In this document: one piece after another, positions 23,869 through 32,537 of the stretch
Numbering within the stretch: position 1 is the stretch's first letter
Layout of the letters: each line of letters opens with the position of its first letter
Assembly: GCF_902506095.1 (NCBI RefSeq)
Contig: NZ_LR733293.1
Span: forward strand, 2,366,558-2,430,557
Length of the DNA: 64,000 nt
Direction: 5' to 3'
From: Arthrobacter sp. 9AX
GTDB taxonomy: Bacteria; Actinomycetota; Actinomycetes; Actinomycetales; Micrococcaceae
Notes under the pieces: model-generated
Told to the model about the DNA's origin: nothing
What the model saw: the letters and a program-made list of their open reading frames with translations, nothing else
Databases searched by the model: none
Position numbers and translations under genes: made by a program

Positions 23869-26820
23869 ATGTCCTCCAATACCGGGCCGTTCTCCACTGG
23901 TCCATTCTCTTCCGGACCCAGCGATCCTGAGGAGCTGTCTCCCGCCGAGAGATACCGCGCCGACGCTGAACGAAGGTCAGAAGCAGCCACCTATCTCGGC
24001 TCCTTCATCCGGACCCTGGACTTTGAACTGGATGATTTCCAGCGGCAGGCGTGCAAGTCCCTCCAGGAGGGCAGGGGAGTCCTGGTGGCAGCGCCTACCG
24101 GGGCAGGAAAAACCATAGTGGGCGAGTTCGCCATCTACCTCGCACTCCAGCGTGGGCTGAAGGCCTTCTACACCACGCCCATCAAGGCGCTCAGCAACCA
24201 GAAGTTCACCGAGCTCACCGAGAAATACGGGGCCGAAAACGTTGGCCTGCTCACCGGGGACACCAGCATCAACGGCGATGCGGCGGTGGTGGTGATGACC
24301 ACCGAAGTCCTGCGCAACATGCTCTACGCCGATTCCGCCACCCTGGACGACCTCGGCTATGTGGTGATGGATGAGGTCCACTACCTTGCGGACCGCTTCC
24401 GCGGCGCCGTCTGGGAGGAAGTGATCATCCACCTTCCCAGCGAAGTGCAGGTGGCGTCCCTCAGTGCAACCGTTTCGAACGCCGAGGAGTTCGGCGCGTG
24501 GCTGGATACAGTCCGCGGCGACACGGACATCATTGTTTCTGAACACCGGCCGGTGCCGCTGTGGCAGCACGTGATGGTGGGCCGGCAGATCATGGACCTC
24601 TTTGCCGGTGAAACCACGTTCGACGAGATCGCACCGCCTGTCGACCCCGGTGCCGCCGCCCAGGCCGGCGAGCCGGAGACCCCCCACGGCAGGAAGGACA
24701 AAGCCAGGGGTCCCGGGTTCGATGTGAACCCGGAGCTCATGACTGTGGCGAGAAGCGAAAGCATGCAGGGCTTCCGCGCCAGGTCCGGTCCTGGAGGCCG
24801 GGGACAGCGGGGCCGGCGCGGCAATGACCGGCCCGGCCGCGGGGGAGACGAACGGGGCGTGCGTCCCGCCAGCCGCCCCCAGGTCATTGCAAGCCTTGAC
24901 AGGATGGACCTGCTGCCCGCCATCACGTTCATCTTCTCCCGGGCCGGGTGTGACGCCGCCGTCGCCCAGTGCGTCGGCTCCGGCCTGTGGCTCACCACCG
25001 AAAAAGAGCAGCGGATCATCGCCGAGCGCGTCGACGAGGCCGGCCGTGACATCCCGCCGGACGATCTCGATGTCCTGGGTTTCTGGACTTGGCGGGACGG
25101 ACTCCTCCGGGGGTTCGCCGCCCACCACGCCGGCATGCTGCCCACGTTCAAGGAAGTGGTGGAAAAGCTCTTCGCGGACGGCTTCGTCAAGGCGGTCTTC
25201 GCCACCGAAACGCTCGCCCTGGGTGTCAACATGCCCGCCCGTTCGGTGGTGCTGGAGAAGCTGGACAAGTTCAACGGTGAAGCCCACGTGGACATCACCG
25301 CGGGGGAGTACACCCAGCTGACCGGACGCGCCGGACGGCGCGGCATCGACGTCGAAGGCCATGCGGTGGTCCTGTGGCAGCCGGGAACGGACCCGACGGC
25401 GGTCGCGGGCCTGGCGTCCCGGCGCACCTACCCTTTGAACTCCAGTTTCCGGCCCACCTACAACATGAGCATCAACCTCCTGGCCCAGTTCGGCCGGGCC
25501 AGGGCACGTGAAATCCTGGAATCGTCCTTCGCCCAGTTCCAGGCCGACCGGTCCGTGGTGGGCCTGGCAAAGCAGGTCCGCAGCCGGGAAGAATCGCTGG
25601 CCGGGTACGCAAAGTCGATGACCTGCCACCTGGGCGACTTCACCGAGTACGCCCGGTTGCGCCGGGAATTGTCCGACGCCGAAAACGTCTCCTCGCGGAC
25701 CAAGTCCCGGGCCCGCAAATCACTTAACGAAGACTCGCTCGCCAGGCTGCTTCCCGGTGACGTGGTGAACGTTCCCGGTGGAAGGGCGCCCGGACCGGCC
25801 ATTGTGCTCAGTTCGGACCACAGCAGCCGGGAGCCCCGGCCTGCCGTGCTGACGCTGGACAACCAGCTGCGGCGGATCGGGACGGACGACCTGGAAGGCC
25901 CCATCTCACCGGTCACCCGGATCCGAATTCCCAAGTCCTTCAATGCCAAAGTGCCCAAGTCACGGCGCGACCTGGCGTCCTCGGCCCGGAACGCGTTGCG
26001 GGAGAACCGTCCGCCCGCCCCGGGGAACAACCGCAACAACGATTTTGGCCTCGCCACATCGCTGCCCAACCAGGAGAAGCGCATCGCAGACCTCCGGCGT
26101 GCCCTCCGGGCGCACCCGTGCCACGGCTGCAGCGAACGGGAGGATCACGCCCGCTGGTCCGAACGCTGGTGGAAGCTCCGCCGCGAAACTGACGGGCTGG
26201 TCCGGCAGATCCAGAGCCGCACCAACACCATCGCGAAGACCTTTGACCGGGTCTGCGATGTGCTGTCCTCCTACGGTTACCTGGAGCCCGCCGGTGACGG
26301 CCGGCTGATCATCAGCCCCGACGGGCAGCGCCTGCGCCGGATCTACGGGGAAAAGGACCTGCTGATCTCCCAATCCTTGCGGCTCGGCGCCTTCAACGAC
26401 CTTGACGCCGCTGAAGTCGCCGCACTGGCCAGCGTCCTGGTGTACCAGGCCAAGCGGGAGGACCGGGGACTCCGGCCGCGGATGCCCAGCATCTCCCTGG
26501 AAACTTCGGTGGACATCATCGTCAGGGAATGGTCTGCGCTGGAGGACGTGGAGGAGGACAACAAGCTGCCGCTGACCGGCGAGCCCGAACTTGGCCTGGT
26601 ATGGCCGCTCTACAAGTGGGCGCGCGGCCGGCATCTGCAGGACGTCCTGAGCGGCACCGACCTCGCCGCCGGAGACTTTGTCCGGTGGGTGAAGCAGGTT
26701 GTTGACCTGCTGGACCAGCTCGCCAAGATTCCCGGCCTCGAACCCCGCCTCGCCCGCCTGTGTTCGGAAGCCATCTCACTGATCCGCCGCGGCGTCGTGG
26801 CCTATTCGTCCGTCCTCTGA
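23869..26820 (+). CDS. helY: HelY-type DEAD/DEAH helicase (Ski2/Mtr4-like)
   Basis: 983-aa superfamily 2 RNA helicase, orthologous in position to mycobacterial HelY next to tatC. Motif I is 'AAPTGAGKT' (about 74-82), motif II DEVH (168-171, in 'VVMDEVHYLADRFRG'), motif III 'SLSATVSNAEEF', and motif VI 'QLTGRAGRRGIDVEGHA'. The C-terminal DSHCT-like helical domain follows. Between the RecA domains, residues about 303-335 form an arginine/glycine-rich insert. A Cys/His cluster 'HPCHGCSERE' is present late, similar to Ski2-like beta-barrel inserts. TAGGCT (23857-23862) precedes ATG 23869 by 6 nt. A role in RNA turnover or ribosome assembly is inferred from the family. Confidence 0.93.
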   Translation: MSSNTGPFSTGPFSSGPSDPEELSPAERYRADAERRSEAATYLGSFIRTLDFELDDFQRQACKSLQEGRGVLVAAPTGAGKTIVGEFAIYLALQRGLKAFYTTPIKALSNQKFTELTEKYGAENVGLLTGDTSINGDAAVVVMTTEVLRNMLYADSATLDDLGYVVMDEVHYLADRFRGAVWEEVIIHLPSEVQVASLSATVSNAEEFGAWLDTVRGDTDIIVSEHRPVPLWQHVMVGRQIMDLFAGETTFDEIAPPVDPGAAAQAGEPETPHGRKDKARGPGFDVNPELMTVARSESMQGFRARSGPGGRGQRGRRGNDRPGRGGDERGVRPASRPQVIASLDRMDLLPAITFIFSRAGCDAAVAQCVGSGLWLTTEKEQRIIAERVDEAGRDIPPDDLDVLGFWTWRDGLLRGFAAHHAGMLPTFKEVVEKLFADGFVKAVFATETLALGVNMPARSVVLEKLDKFNGEAHVDITAGEYTQLTGRAGRRGIDVEGHAVVLWQPGTDPTAVAGLASRRTYPLNSSFRPTYNMSINLLAQFGRARAREILESSFAQFQADRSVVGLAKQVRSREESLAGYAKSMTCHLGDFTEYARLRRELSDAENVSSRTKSRARKSLNEDSLARLLPGDVVNVPGGRAPGPAIVLSSDHSSREPRPAVLTLDNQLRRIGTDDLEGPISPVTRIRIPKSFNAKVPKSRRDLASSARNALRENRPPAPGNNRNNDFGLATSLPNQEKRIADLRRALRAHPCHGCSEREDHARWSERWWKLRRETDGLVRQIQSRTNTIAKTFDRVCDVLSSYGYLEPAGDGRLIISPDGQRLRRIYGEKDLLISQSLRLGAFNDLDAAEVAALASVLVYQAKREDRGLRPRMPSISLETSVDIIVREWSALEDVEEDNKLPLTGEPELGLVWPLYKWARGRHLQDVLSGTDLAAGDFVRWVKQVVDLLDQLAKIPGLEPRLARLCSEAISLIRRGVVAYSSVL

Positions 26821-26869
26821 TTCTCCCAACCGGCCACCGACCGGCCCTAGCCCAGGAGTTTGCCTTCCC

Positions 26870-28531
26870 ATGCCCAACCCTGCACCTCTGCCCGACGCCC
26901 GCCCGAAGCCCCGTCCGGTGCTCTACCGCAACGGATCCGTCTACACCGCAGCCGACCCGTTTGCCACGGCCATGCTGGTGGATGGCGACACGGTGGCCTG
27001 GGTGGGGTCGGAACAGGCGGCGTCCTCCATCGCCGACAGCTCCATGGAGATCATCGACCTCCATGGAGCCCTGGTGGCGCCGGGCTTCGTTGATTCCCAC
27101 ATGCACCTGACCGAAACCGGGATGGCCCTGGACTCCCTGGCGCTGCAAGGCGTTTCCTCGGCCAGGGAACTCCTCGACGCGGTGGCCGCTGCCCGCGGTG
27201 ACGGTCCCGTCCTCGGCCACGGCTGGGATGACACCAGCTGGGCCGATGCCGCGCTGCCAACGGCGGAGGAACTGGAACGCGCGTCAGGGGGACGGCCGGT
27301 CTACCTCGCCCGGGTCGACGTGCACTCCGCCCTCGTGTCGCCGGCGCTGGCGGGCGCCGCCGGCCTTCGTGGCCTTGACGGATACGACGGCGGCGCGCGG
27401 GTCACGCGGGCCGCTCACGGAGCTGCCCGGCAGGCCACCCGCCGGCTCCCCGACGAGGTGCTCCGCAGGCACCAGGAGCGTGCCCTGGCCGAAGCCGCGT
27501 CCCACGGTTACGTGGCTTTGGTGGAGATGGGTGCGCCGCACATTGGCGGCGCCGAGGACCTCCGGCTGGCCCGGACCTGGAATAACACCAGCGACGAGGG
27601 GTCCCCAGCGCCTGAAGTCTTGCCGTACTGGGGCGAACTGGCGACCTCCGAAGAGCACGCCCGCAGCATCCTCGGCAAGCTGGGCCCCGGTGTCCGCGGC
27701 CTGGCGGGCGACCTCAACATCGATGGCTCCATCGGATCACGGACTGCAGCGCTGCGGTCCGGCTACAGCGACTCGGCCGGCGAATCCGGCAGCCTCTACC
27801 TCAGCGTCGAAGAAGCCGCGGCCCACCTGGCCGCATGCTCGCTCGCCGGCATCCAGGGCGGCTTCCACATCATTGGTGACGCCGGGCTGGACGCTGCGCT
27901 GCGGGCCCTTGAACTCGCGGCCGCCGAGGTGGGCGAGCAACGGCTCCGGGCTGCCGGCCACCGCTTTGAACATGTCGAAATGGTGGATGCCGCTGCAGTG
28001 GCGACCTTGGCGCGCTACTCGGTCACCGTCAGCGCCCAACCTGCTTTCGATGCTGCCTGGGGTGGGCCCGGCGGCCTCTACGAGAAGCGGCTGGGGGAGC
28101 GTAGCAGGTCCATGAACCCCTTTGCGAGTCTGTACTCGGCAGGAGTTCCCGTGTGCTTCGGCAGTGACAGCCCTGTCACCCCGCTGCGGCCCTGGTCCAG
28201 TGTCCGTGCGTGCCTGGAGCACCACAATGAGGATGAACGGATCTCGGCGCGCGCAGCGTTCCTCGGCCACACGCGGGCAGGGTGGCGGGCCGCCAGGTAC
28301 CAGAACCCGATGGCGGGCCAGTTGGTGCCCGGCGCTCCGGCGAGCTTCGCCGTGTGGGAGGTCGAGGAATTGATGGTCCAGGTGGCCGATGGCCGGGTCC
28401 AGTCCTGGAGCACCGACCCACGGGCCCGCACACCCCTGCTGCCGGCACTGGACACGGGTGCTGATCCGGTATGCCTGCAGACTGTGCGCGACGGCGTGGA
28501 GCTGTTCGCGAGTCCTGCCTTGCGTTCCTGA
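26870..28531 (+). CDS. Amidohydrolase family protein (YtcJ-like, amidohydrolase 3)
   Basis: 553-aa metal-dependent hydrolase with a composite beta-sandwich and TIM barrel. The first metal motif is 'APGFVDSHMHLTETG' (HxH), the later His is in 'GGFHIIGDAGLD' and 'RFEHVEMVDA', and the catalytic Asp is in 'CFGSDSPVTPLRPWSS'. It starts with the typical 'YRNGSVYTAADPFATAMLV' sandwich strand. AGGAG lies 11 nt before the ATG, 49 bp after the helicase stop. Substrates of this branch are mostly unknown (N-substituted formamides and similar amides). The C-terminal 'LVPGAPASFAVWEVEELMV' completes the fold. Confidence 0.9.
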   Translation: MPNPAPLPDARPKPRPVLYRNGSVYTAADPFATAMLVDGDTVAWVGSEQAASSIADSSMEIIDLHGALVAPGFVDSHMHLTETGMALDSLALQGVSSARELLDAVAAARGDGPVLGHGWDDTSWADAALPTAEELERASGGRPVYLARVDVHSALVSPALAGAAGLRGLDGYDGGARVTRAAHGAARQATRRLPDEVLRRHQERALAEAASHGYVALVEMGAPHIGGAEDLRLARTWNNTSDEGSPAPEVLPYWGELATSEEHARSILGKLGPGVRGLAGDLNIDGSIGSRTAALRSGYSDSAGESGSLYLSVEEAAAHLAACSLAGIQGGFHIIGDAGLDAALRALELAAAEVGEQRLRAAGHRFEHVEMVDAAAVATLARYSVTVSAQPAFDAAWGGPGGLYEKRLGERSRSMNPFASLYSAGVPVCFGSDSPVTPLRPWSSVRACLEHHNEDERISARAAFLGHTRAGWRAARYQNPMAGQLVPGAPASFAVWEVEELMVQVADGRVQSWSTDPRARTPLLPALDTGADPVCLQTVRDGVELFASPALRS

Positions 28532-28549
28532 CCCCGTTGCCCGGCGCCC

Positions 28550-28598
28550 TATAATGGGTAGCTGCGCCCGCCGGCTGTTTCGCTGGCCAGCGGGCGCA
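28550..28598 (+). promoter_or_regulatory. ppm promoter: consensus TATAAT followed by a leader hairpin
   Basis: TATAAT at 28550-28555, with CTGACC at 28528-28533 as a possible -35. The predicted start point is near 28562. Positions 28563-28598 then fold into a GC-rich hairpin (9 bp, one mismatch, 3 more bp) before the AGGAAGG ribosome-binding site. Confidence 0.5.
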
Positions 28599-28626
28599 CC
28601 GACCGCTCCCACCAGGAAGGCTCTCT

Positions 28627-29370
28627 GTGCGCGTCCTTACGATCATCCCTACCTACAACGAGTTGGAATCGCTGCCGATCACCCTTCAGCGGCTCCGTGC
28701 AGCAGTGCCGGCCTCGGACGTGCTGGTAGTGGATGACAACAGCCCCGACGGCACCGGCAAGCTCGCCGACGGGATCGCCGCCGAGGACTCCCAGGTCCAT
28801 GTCCTGCACCGCAAGGGCAAGGAAGGCCTGGGCGCCGCCTACATCGCAGGCTTCAAGTGGGGCCTGGACGCCGGCTACGACGTATTGGTGGAGATGGACG
28901 CGGACGGCTCCCACCAGCCCGAACAGCTTCCCCAGCTCCTCGAAGCGATCGAGCAGGGCGCCGACCTCGCCATGGGCTCGCGCTGGGTCCCGGGCGGCAG
29001 CGTGGTGAATTGGCCGCTGTACCGGCAGGCTATCTCAAGGGTGGGCAGCACCTACGCCCGGCTGATGCTGGGGCTGAAGATCAAGGACGTCACCGGAGGT
29101 TACCGGGCCTTCCGCCGTACCACCCTGGAGAAACTGAACCTGGACCAGGTGGACTCCGTGGGCTACGGCTTCCAGGTTGACCTTGCCTGGCGGGTTGCAA
29201 AGATGGGGCTGCGGATCGAGGAACGCCCGATCACCTTTGTGGAGCGCGAACTCGGCGCCTCCAAAATGAGCGGCAACATCGTTGTCGAAGCCATGATCAA
29301 CGTCACCAAGTGGGGACTCCAGGCCCGCTGGAACACCCTCACCCGCAAGAAGGCTCAGGCAGGGCAGTAG
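28627..29370 (+). CDS. ppm: Polyprenol monophosphomannose synthase (DPM1-like glycosyltransferase)
   Basis: 247-aa GT2-fold enzyme making polyprenyl-phosphate-mannose, the mannosyl donor for extracytoplasmic glycosylation and lipoglycans. 'IIPTYNELESLPI', 'LVVDDNSPDGTGK' and 'VLVEMDADGSHQPEQ' (DxD metal site) are diagnostic, followed by 'AMGSRWVPGGSVVNW', 'KDVTGGYRAFRR' and 'FVERELGASKMSG'. In mycobacteria this domain may be fused to, or paired with, an Lnt acyltransferase; none is seen here. The GTG start has AGGAAGG upstream. It is convergent with rbpA across a very strong hairpin, the same neighbourhood as ppm1-rbpA in mycobacteria. Confidence 0.94.
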   Translation: MRVLTIIPTYNELESLPITLQRLRAAVPASDVLVVDDNSPDGTGKLADGIAAEDSQVHVLHRKGKEGLGAAYIAGFKWGLDAGYDVLVEMDADGSHQPEQLPQLLEAIEQGADLAMGSRWVPGGSVVNWPLYRQAISRVGSTYARLMLGLKIKDVTGGYRAFRRTTLEKLNLDQVDSVGYGFQVDLAWRVAKMGLRIEERPITFVERELGASKMSGNIVVEAMINVTKWGLQARWNTLTRKKAQAGQ

Positions 29371-29380
29371 CACAAACGCC

Positions 29381-29419
29381 AATGGGCCGTCCCGCACACA
29401 TTGTGCGGGACGGCCCATT
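29381..29419. terminator. Bidirectional terminator between ppm and rbpA
   Basis: Perfect 18-bp stem (AATGGGCCGTCCCGCACA paired with its complement) and a 3-nt loop, followed by TTT on the plus side and T-rich on the minus side. Located exactly between two convergent stop codons. Confidence 0.9.
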
Positions 29420-29435
29420 TGCTGTATTCAGGGTG

Positions 29436-29783
29436 CTACGCGGAGCGGCGTTCTCCGCGGCGTTCGCGCAGGATGGTGAGGCGGTCCTCGAGGATCTGCT
29501 CCAGTTCAGGCAGGGAGCGGCGCTCCAGGAGCATGTCCCAGTGCGTGCGGACAGCCTTGTCGTTGCTGGTGTCCGGGCGTTCGCCGTCAACCAGGAGCGC
29601 TTCCTTGCCGGTCTTGGAAACCCACACCGGAGGAATCTCCGCTTCGGAGGAGAAGGTGACGAAGACCTGCTCGCCGTCTTCGCACCGGTACTCGACGCGC
29701 TGGCGCGGAGCCGGCTCGACTCCGGACTCGGTCTCCATGCTCTGCGCACCAAGGCGCATGCCCCGCAGGCTGCGATCGCTCAT
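29436..29783 (-). CDS. rbpA: RNA polymerase-binding protein RbpA
   Basis: 115-aa actinobacterial transcription factor that stabilises promoter complexes of the principal sigma factor. Hallmarks: 'LRGMRLGAQSMETE' (N-terminal tail), the Zn/core domain 'RQRVEYRCEDGEQVFVTFS' (only one Cys visible, so zinc may not be bound), 'IPPVWVSKTGKEALLVDG', and the sigma-interaction domain 'RTHWDMLLERRSLPELEQ' with 'LEDRLTILRERRG'. The ATG has AGGGAG upstream. Presence of RbpA is a strong actinobacterial marker. Confidence 0.97.
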   Translation of the reverse strand: MSDRSLRGMRLGAQSMETESGVEPAPRQRVEYRCEDGEQVFVTFSSEAEIPPVWVSKTGKEALLVDGERPDTSNDKAVRTHWDMLLERRSLPELEQILEDRLTILRERRGERRSA

Positions 29784-29940
29784 GATTTCTCCCTCTGGTC
29801 GGTTCGCGGTGTAGAACCCGCGCTAGCCGGCGGCGCCAAGCGCCTCCGGACTACTCTGTGCACTGTGCTGCATCGTTAGATTCAACGCATTGCGAAGCTT
29901 GGTTGTTCCAGCGGATCTACTCCGGCCGGACAAATACCCA

Positions 29941-29946
29941 ATTATA
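29941..29946 (-). promoter_or_regulatory. Consensus TATAAT -10 upstream of rbpA
   Basis: Minus-strand TATAAT about 160 nt before the rbpA ATG. It would give a long leader; no clear -35 at the expected distance. Other weaker boxes exist closer in, so the assignment is tentative. Confidence 0.35.
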
Positions 29947-29973
29947 CGCGTGCCCTACCGTGTCGGCCAAAAT

Positions 29974-30006
29974 GGAAGGGATCCGCAGCGGCTGCGGATC
30001 CCTTCC
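29974..30006 (-). terminator. Terminator of the SPFH/NfeD operon
   Basis: Perfect 15-bp inverted repeat (GGAAGGGATCCGCAG arms) with a 3-nt loop, 21 nt past the SPFH stop codon, followed on the minus strand by ATTTT. Confidence 0.85.
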
Positions 30007-30027
30007 CTGTCTTGGCATAGCGTCGGT

Positions 30028-30972
30028 TTACGGCTCGGAGGGCTTGGCGCCGACCTCATCGAACAGGCCGGTTGCCGCGGTCTCCGTGGCGGTCCCGCCC
30101 AGGGCATTGCCGATGCCCTTGAGGGCTTCGCCGACTTCACTGGGGATGATCCACAGTTTGTTGGACGAGCCCTCCGCGAGCTTCGGCAGGGTCTGAAGGT
30201 ACTGGTAGGCCAGCAGTTTCTGGTCCGGGTTGCCCTTGTGGATGGCGTCAAAGACCTTCTGGATGGCCTGGGCCTCACCGTCTGCACGGAGGATGGCCGC
30301 CTTGGCATCGCCTTCGGCCGCGAGGATGGACGCCTGCCGCTGGCCTTCGGCGGTGAGGATGGCTGACTGCTTGGTGCCTTCTGCGGTGAGGATGGCGGCA
30401 CGCCGGTCCCGCTCCGCGCGCATCTGCTTCTCCATCGAGTCCTGGATGGAGTGGGGCGGGTCGATGGCCTTGAGCTCCACCCGGGAAACGCGGATGCCCC
30501 ACCGCCCCGTGGCCTCATCCAGCACGCCGCGCAGCTGGCCGTTGATCTGGTCGCGGGAGGTGAGTGCCTCTTCGAGGTTCAGGCCGCCCACCACGTTGCG
30601 CAGGGTAGTGGTGGTCAGCTGCTCGACGGCCTGGATGTAGTTGGCGATCTCGTAGGTGGCCGCCCGCGGGTCAGTGACCTGGAAGTAGACCACCGTGTCG
30701 ATCGACACCACCAGGTTGTCCTCGGTGATGACCGGCTGCGGCGGGAAGGACACCACCTGTTCGCGCAGGTCCAGCAACGGCAGGAGCCGGTCCACAAAAG
30801 GAATCAGGATAGTGAGTCCCGGGTTCAGCGTGCGCTGGTACTTGCCCAGCCGTTCCACCACGCCCGCGCGCGCCTGCGGAATGATCCGCACCGAACGGAC
30901 CAAAACAATAATCACAAACACGATCAGGACTACCAGCACAATGGCCAATGCAGTACCTCCGGCGTTATCCAT
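30028..30972 (-). CDS. SPFH/Band 7 (stomatin-like) membrane protein
   Basis: 314-aa protein with an N-terminal transmembrane helix ('ALAIVLVVLIVFVIIVLV'), then an SPFH domain starting 'IIPQARAGVVERLGKYQRT' with 'DLREQVVSFPPQPVITEDN' and 'IDTVVYFQVTDP', and a long Ala/Glu-rich coiled coil ('ILTAEGTKQSAILTAEGQR', 'ILAAEGDAKAAILRADGEA'). Such flotillin/stomatin homologues form membrane microdomain cages, usually with an NfeD partner. AGGAG precedes the ATG. The NfeD gene lies 23 bp upstream on the same strand, so the two form an operon. Confidence 0.93.
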   Translation of the reverse strand: MDNAGGTALAIVLVVLIVFVIIVLVRSVRIIPQARAGVVERLGKYQRTLNPGLTILIPFVDRLLPLLDLREQVVSFPPQPVITEDNLVVSIDTVVYFQVTDPRAATYEIANYIQAVEQLTTTTLRNVVGGLNLEEALTSRDQINGQLRGVLDEATGRWGIRVSRVELKAIDPPHSIQDSMEKQMRAERDRRAAILTAEGTKQSAILTAEGQRQASILAAEGDAKAAILRADGEAQAIQKVFDAIHKGNPDQKLLAYQYLQTLPKLAEGSSNKLWIIPSEVGEALKGIGNALGGTATETAATGLFDEVGAKPSEP

Positions 30973-30995
30973 ACATCTCCTTGTTCCCCAATTGA

Positions 30996-31469
30996 TCAGG
31001 CTGTATCCGGACTGGCCGCGGACTCGGTGGGGGCTGACACCACTGCGGTGGCCCCCTCGATCGCGGCGACCACAACTTTTTGCCCGGCGGCAAGGACTCC
31101 GCCTGCGGAACGGGCGGTCCAGATGTCACCGCCGATTTTGACCAGGCCGCCGTCGGAAGTCACTGGCTCCATCACCAACGCCTGTTCACCGATCAGCCGG
31201 TCCACGTTGGTCCGCTGGTCTGACGGGCCCTTTTTCAGGTGGGACAGGGCAACGGGCCGGACGAAGGCGATCATCAGCAGCGACACGACGCAGAAGACGA
31301 CGATCTGCAGCCAAAGGTCTGCGCCCGCGAAGTCGGCCACCAGGGCGGCAAGGGTCCCGCCACCAAGCATGATGAAAAACAGGTCAAGCGTGATCATCTC
31401 GATCACTGCAAACGCCAGGAAAGCGGTGAGCCACAACGCCCACCAGTTTTCGCCGAGCCATTCGAACAA
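30996..31469 (-). CDS. NfeD family membrane protein
   Basis: 157-aa partner of the SPFH protein. It has two to three transmembrane helices ('WALWLTAFLAFAVIEMITL', 'LFFIMLGGGTLAALVADF', 'WLQIVVFCVVSLLMIAFV') and a C-terminal OB-fold ('LIGEQALVMEPVTSDGGLV', 'IWTARSAGGVLAAGQKVVV'), the short NfeD type without the ClpP-like protease. TTG at 31469 is chosen because AAGGGGGAG lies just upstream and the protein then begins FEWLGENWWALW. An ATG at 31544 would add about 25 unconserved residues. Confidence 0.87.
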   Translation of the reverse strand: MFEWLGENWWALWLTAFLAFAVIEMITLDLFFIMLGGGTLAALVADFAGADLWLQIVVFCVVSLLMIAFVRPVALSHLKKGPSDQRTNVDRLIGEQALVMEPVTSDGGLVKIGGDIWTARSAGGVLAAGQKVVVAAIEGATAVVSAPTESAASPDTA

Positions 31470-31593
31470 GTTCTCCCCCTTCGCTACGGGGAGCCGCGGA
31501 CGCGCACCCGCCAGTAACTGTCCTTCAATCTTAGTGCTGCCCATCAGCTGTGGGCAGCTTCATCCGTGCGGCCGGAGGATAGTGGCCAACTCG

Positions 31594-32475
31594 TTACCCG
31601 GCTGCGTGTTTCCCCGGGCGGAAGACCATCAGCTGGAACTTCGCACCTGCTGCGACCGGCTCGGGCAGGCCATCGAGGCGGACCAAAAGGGCATCCCGGT
31701 CCAGATGGTGTCCTGCCGGCCCCATGAATGCCAGGTCCGCGGCTTCCCTGCGTGTCAGCGCCAGGGGAATGTCGACGTCGATGGTCGTTTCGGCACTGAA
31801 ATGGCCGCTCATGGCTTCGGCCAGCCGGGCTTCTTTGTCCTCTCCGATGCCCAGCATGCCGGTCACGGCCGCCAGGGAGGCAAGGTGGCCTTTACGCGGC
31901 GTGACCACCACCAGTCGCCCCGACGGCCGCAGCACCCGGGCAAACTCGGCAGCGTTGCGCGGCGCAAAGATGACGGTGACAGCGTCCACGGAACTGTCCG
32001 CCAGCGGCAGGGGCTGCCAGATATCACAGACCAGGTTCACGGCCTCCGGGTTGATCCGCGCCGCCCGGCGGAGCGCAAACTTGGAGATGTCCAGGCCCAA
32101 GGCTGCAACGGTCCGGCCCTGCGCTGCGGCAGCATCGAGCAGGGACCGAAGGTAGTGCCCGGTTCCCGTTCCCGAGTCCAGCACGGCGGCGCCGGCTTCC
32201 GGCAGGAAAGGCACGACGGCGGCAGCCACCGCATCAGCAAGGGGCGCGTAATGGCCGTTCCCCAGGAAGTCGGAGCGGGCCTGCACCATGGCGGATGAAT
32301 CGGCTTCGAAGGCTGTTCCCTTACCCACCAGCAGGTTGTAGTACCCCTGCCGGGCCGCATCGAAGCTGTGGCCGGACGGGCAGGCAAGCCTGCCCTGACC
32401 CGTGTCCGCTGCCAAAAGGTCCAGTCGGTTCGAGCACACCGGGCACTGTAACGGCAGGTTCGTGGTTGAGGGCAT
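31594..32475 (-). CDS. RlmA-like 23S rRNA (guanine-N1)-methyltransferase
   Basis: 293-aa SAM-dependent methyltransferase of the RlmA(I/II) family. The N-terminal zinc finger 'LQCPVCSNRLDL' plus 'RLACPSGHSFDAARQGYYN' has the Cys-Cys/Cys-His arrangement. SAM motif I is 'AVLDSGTGTGHYLRSLLDA' (Ser replaces the usual Asp-x-Gly-Cys), then 'ALGLDISKFALRRAAR' and 'VIFAPRNAAEFARVLRPSG'. This family methylates G745 or G748 in helix 35; RlmA(II) type gives tylosin resistance in Gram-positives. The ATG at 32475 is preferred over 32484, because TAAGAT (32483-32488) ends 7 nt before it. Confidence 0.88.
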   Translation of the reverse strand: MPSTTNLPLQCPVCSNRLDLLAADTGQGRLACPSGHSFDAARQGYYNLLVGKGTAFEADSSAMVQARSDFLGNGHYAPLADAVAAAVVPFLPEAGAAVLDSGTGTGHYLRSLLDAAAAQGRTVAALGLDISKFALRRAARINPEAVNLVCDIWQPLPLADSSVDAVTVIFAPRNAAEFARVLRPSGRLVVVTPRKGHLASLAAVTGMLGIGEDKEARLAEAMSGHFSAETTIDVDIPLALTRREAADLAFMGPAGHHLDRDALLVRLDGLPEPVAAGAKFQLMVFRPGKHAAG

Positions 32476-32537
32476 GGGATCCATCTTATGGCGGGGCTCT
32501 GCGGGGCGTTTCCTGGTGCTGGCCCGCAGCGGGCAGT

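Noticed and set aside
23977-25629. 550-aa minus-strand frame inside helY
   Set aside because: Shadow of the helicase; no motif and no start signal.
30451-32298. 615-aa plus-strand frame across SPFH, NfeD and the methyltransferase
   Set aside because: Spans three opposite-strand genes with strong family signatures and their intergenic gaps.
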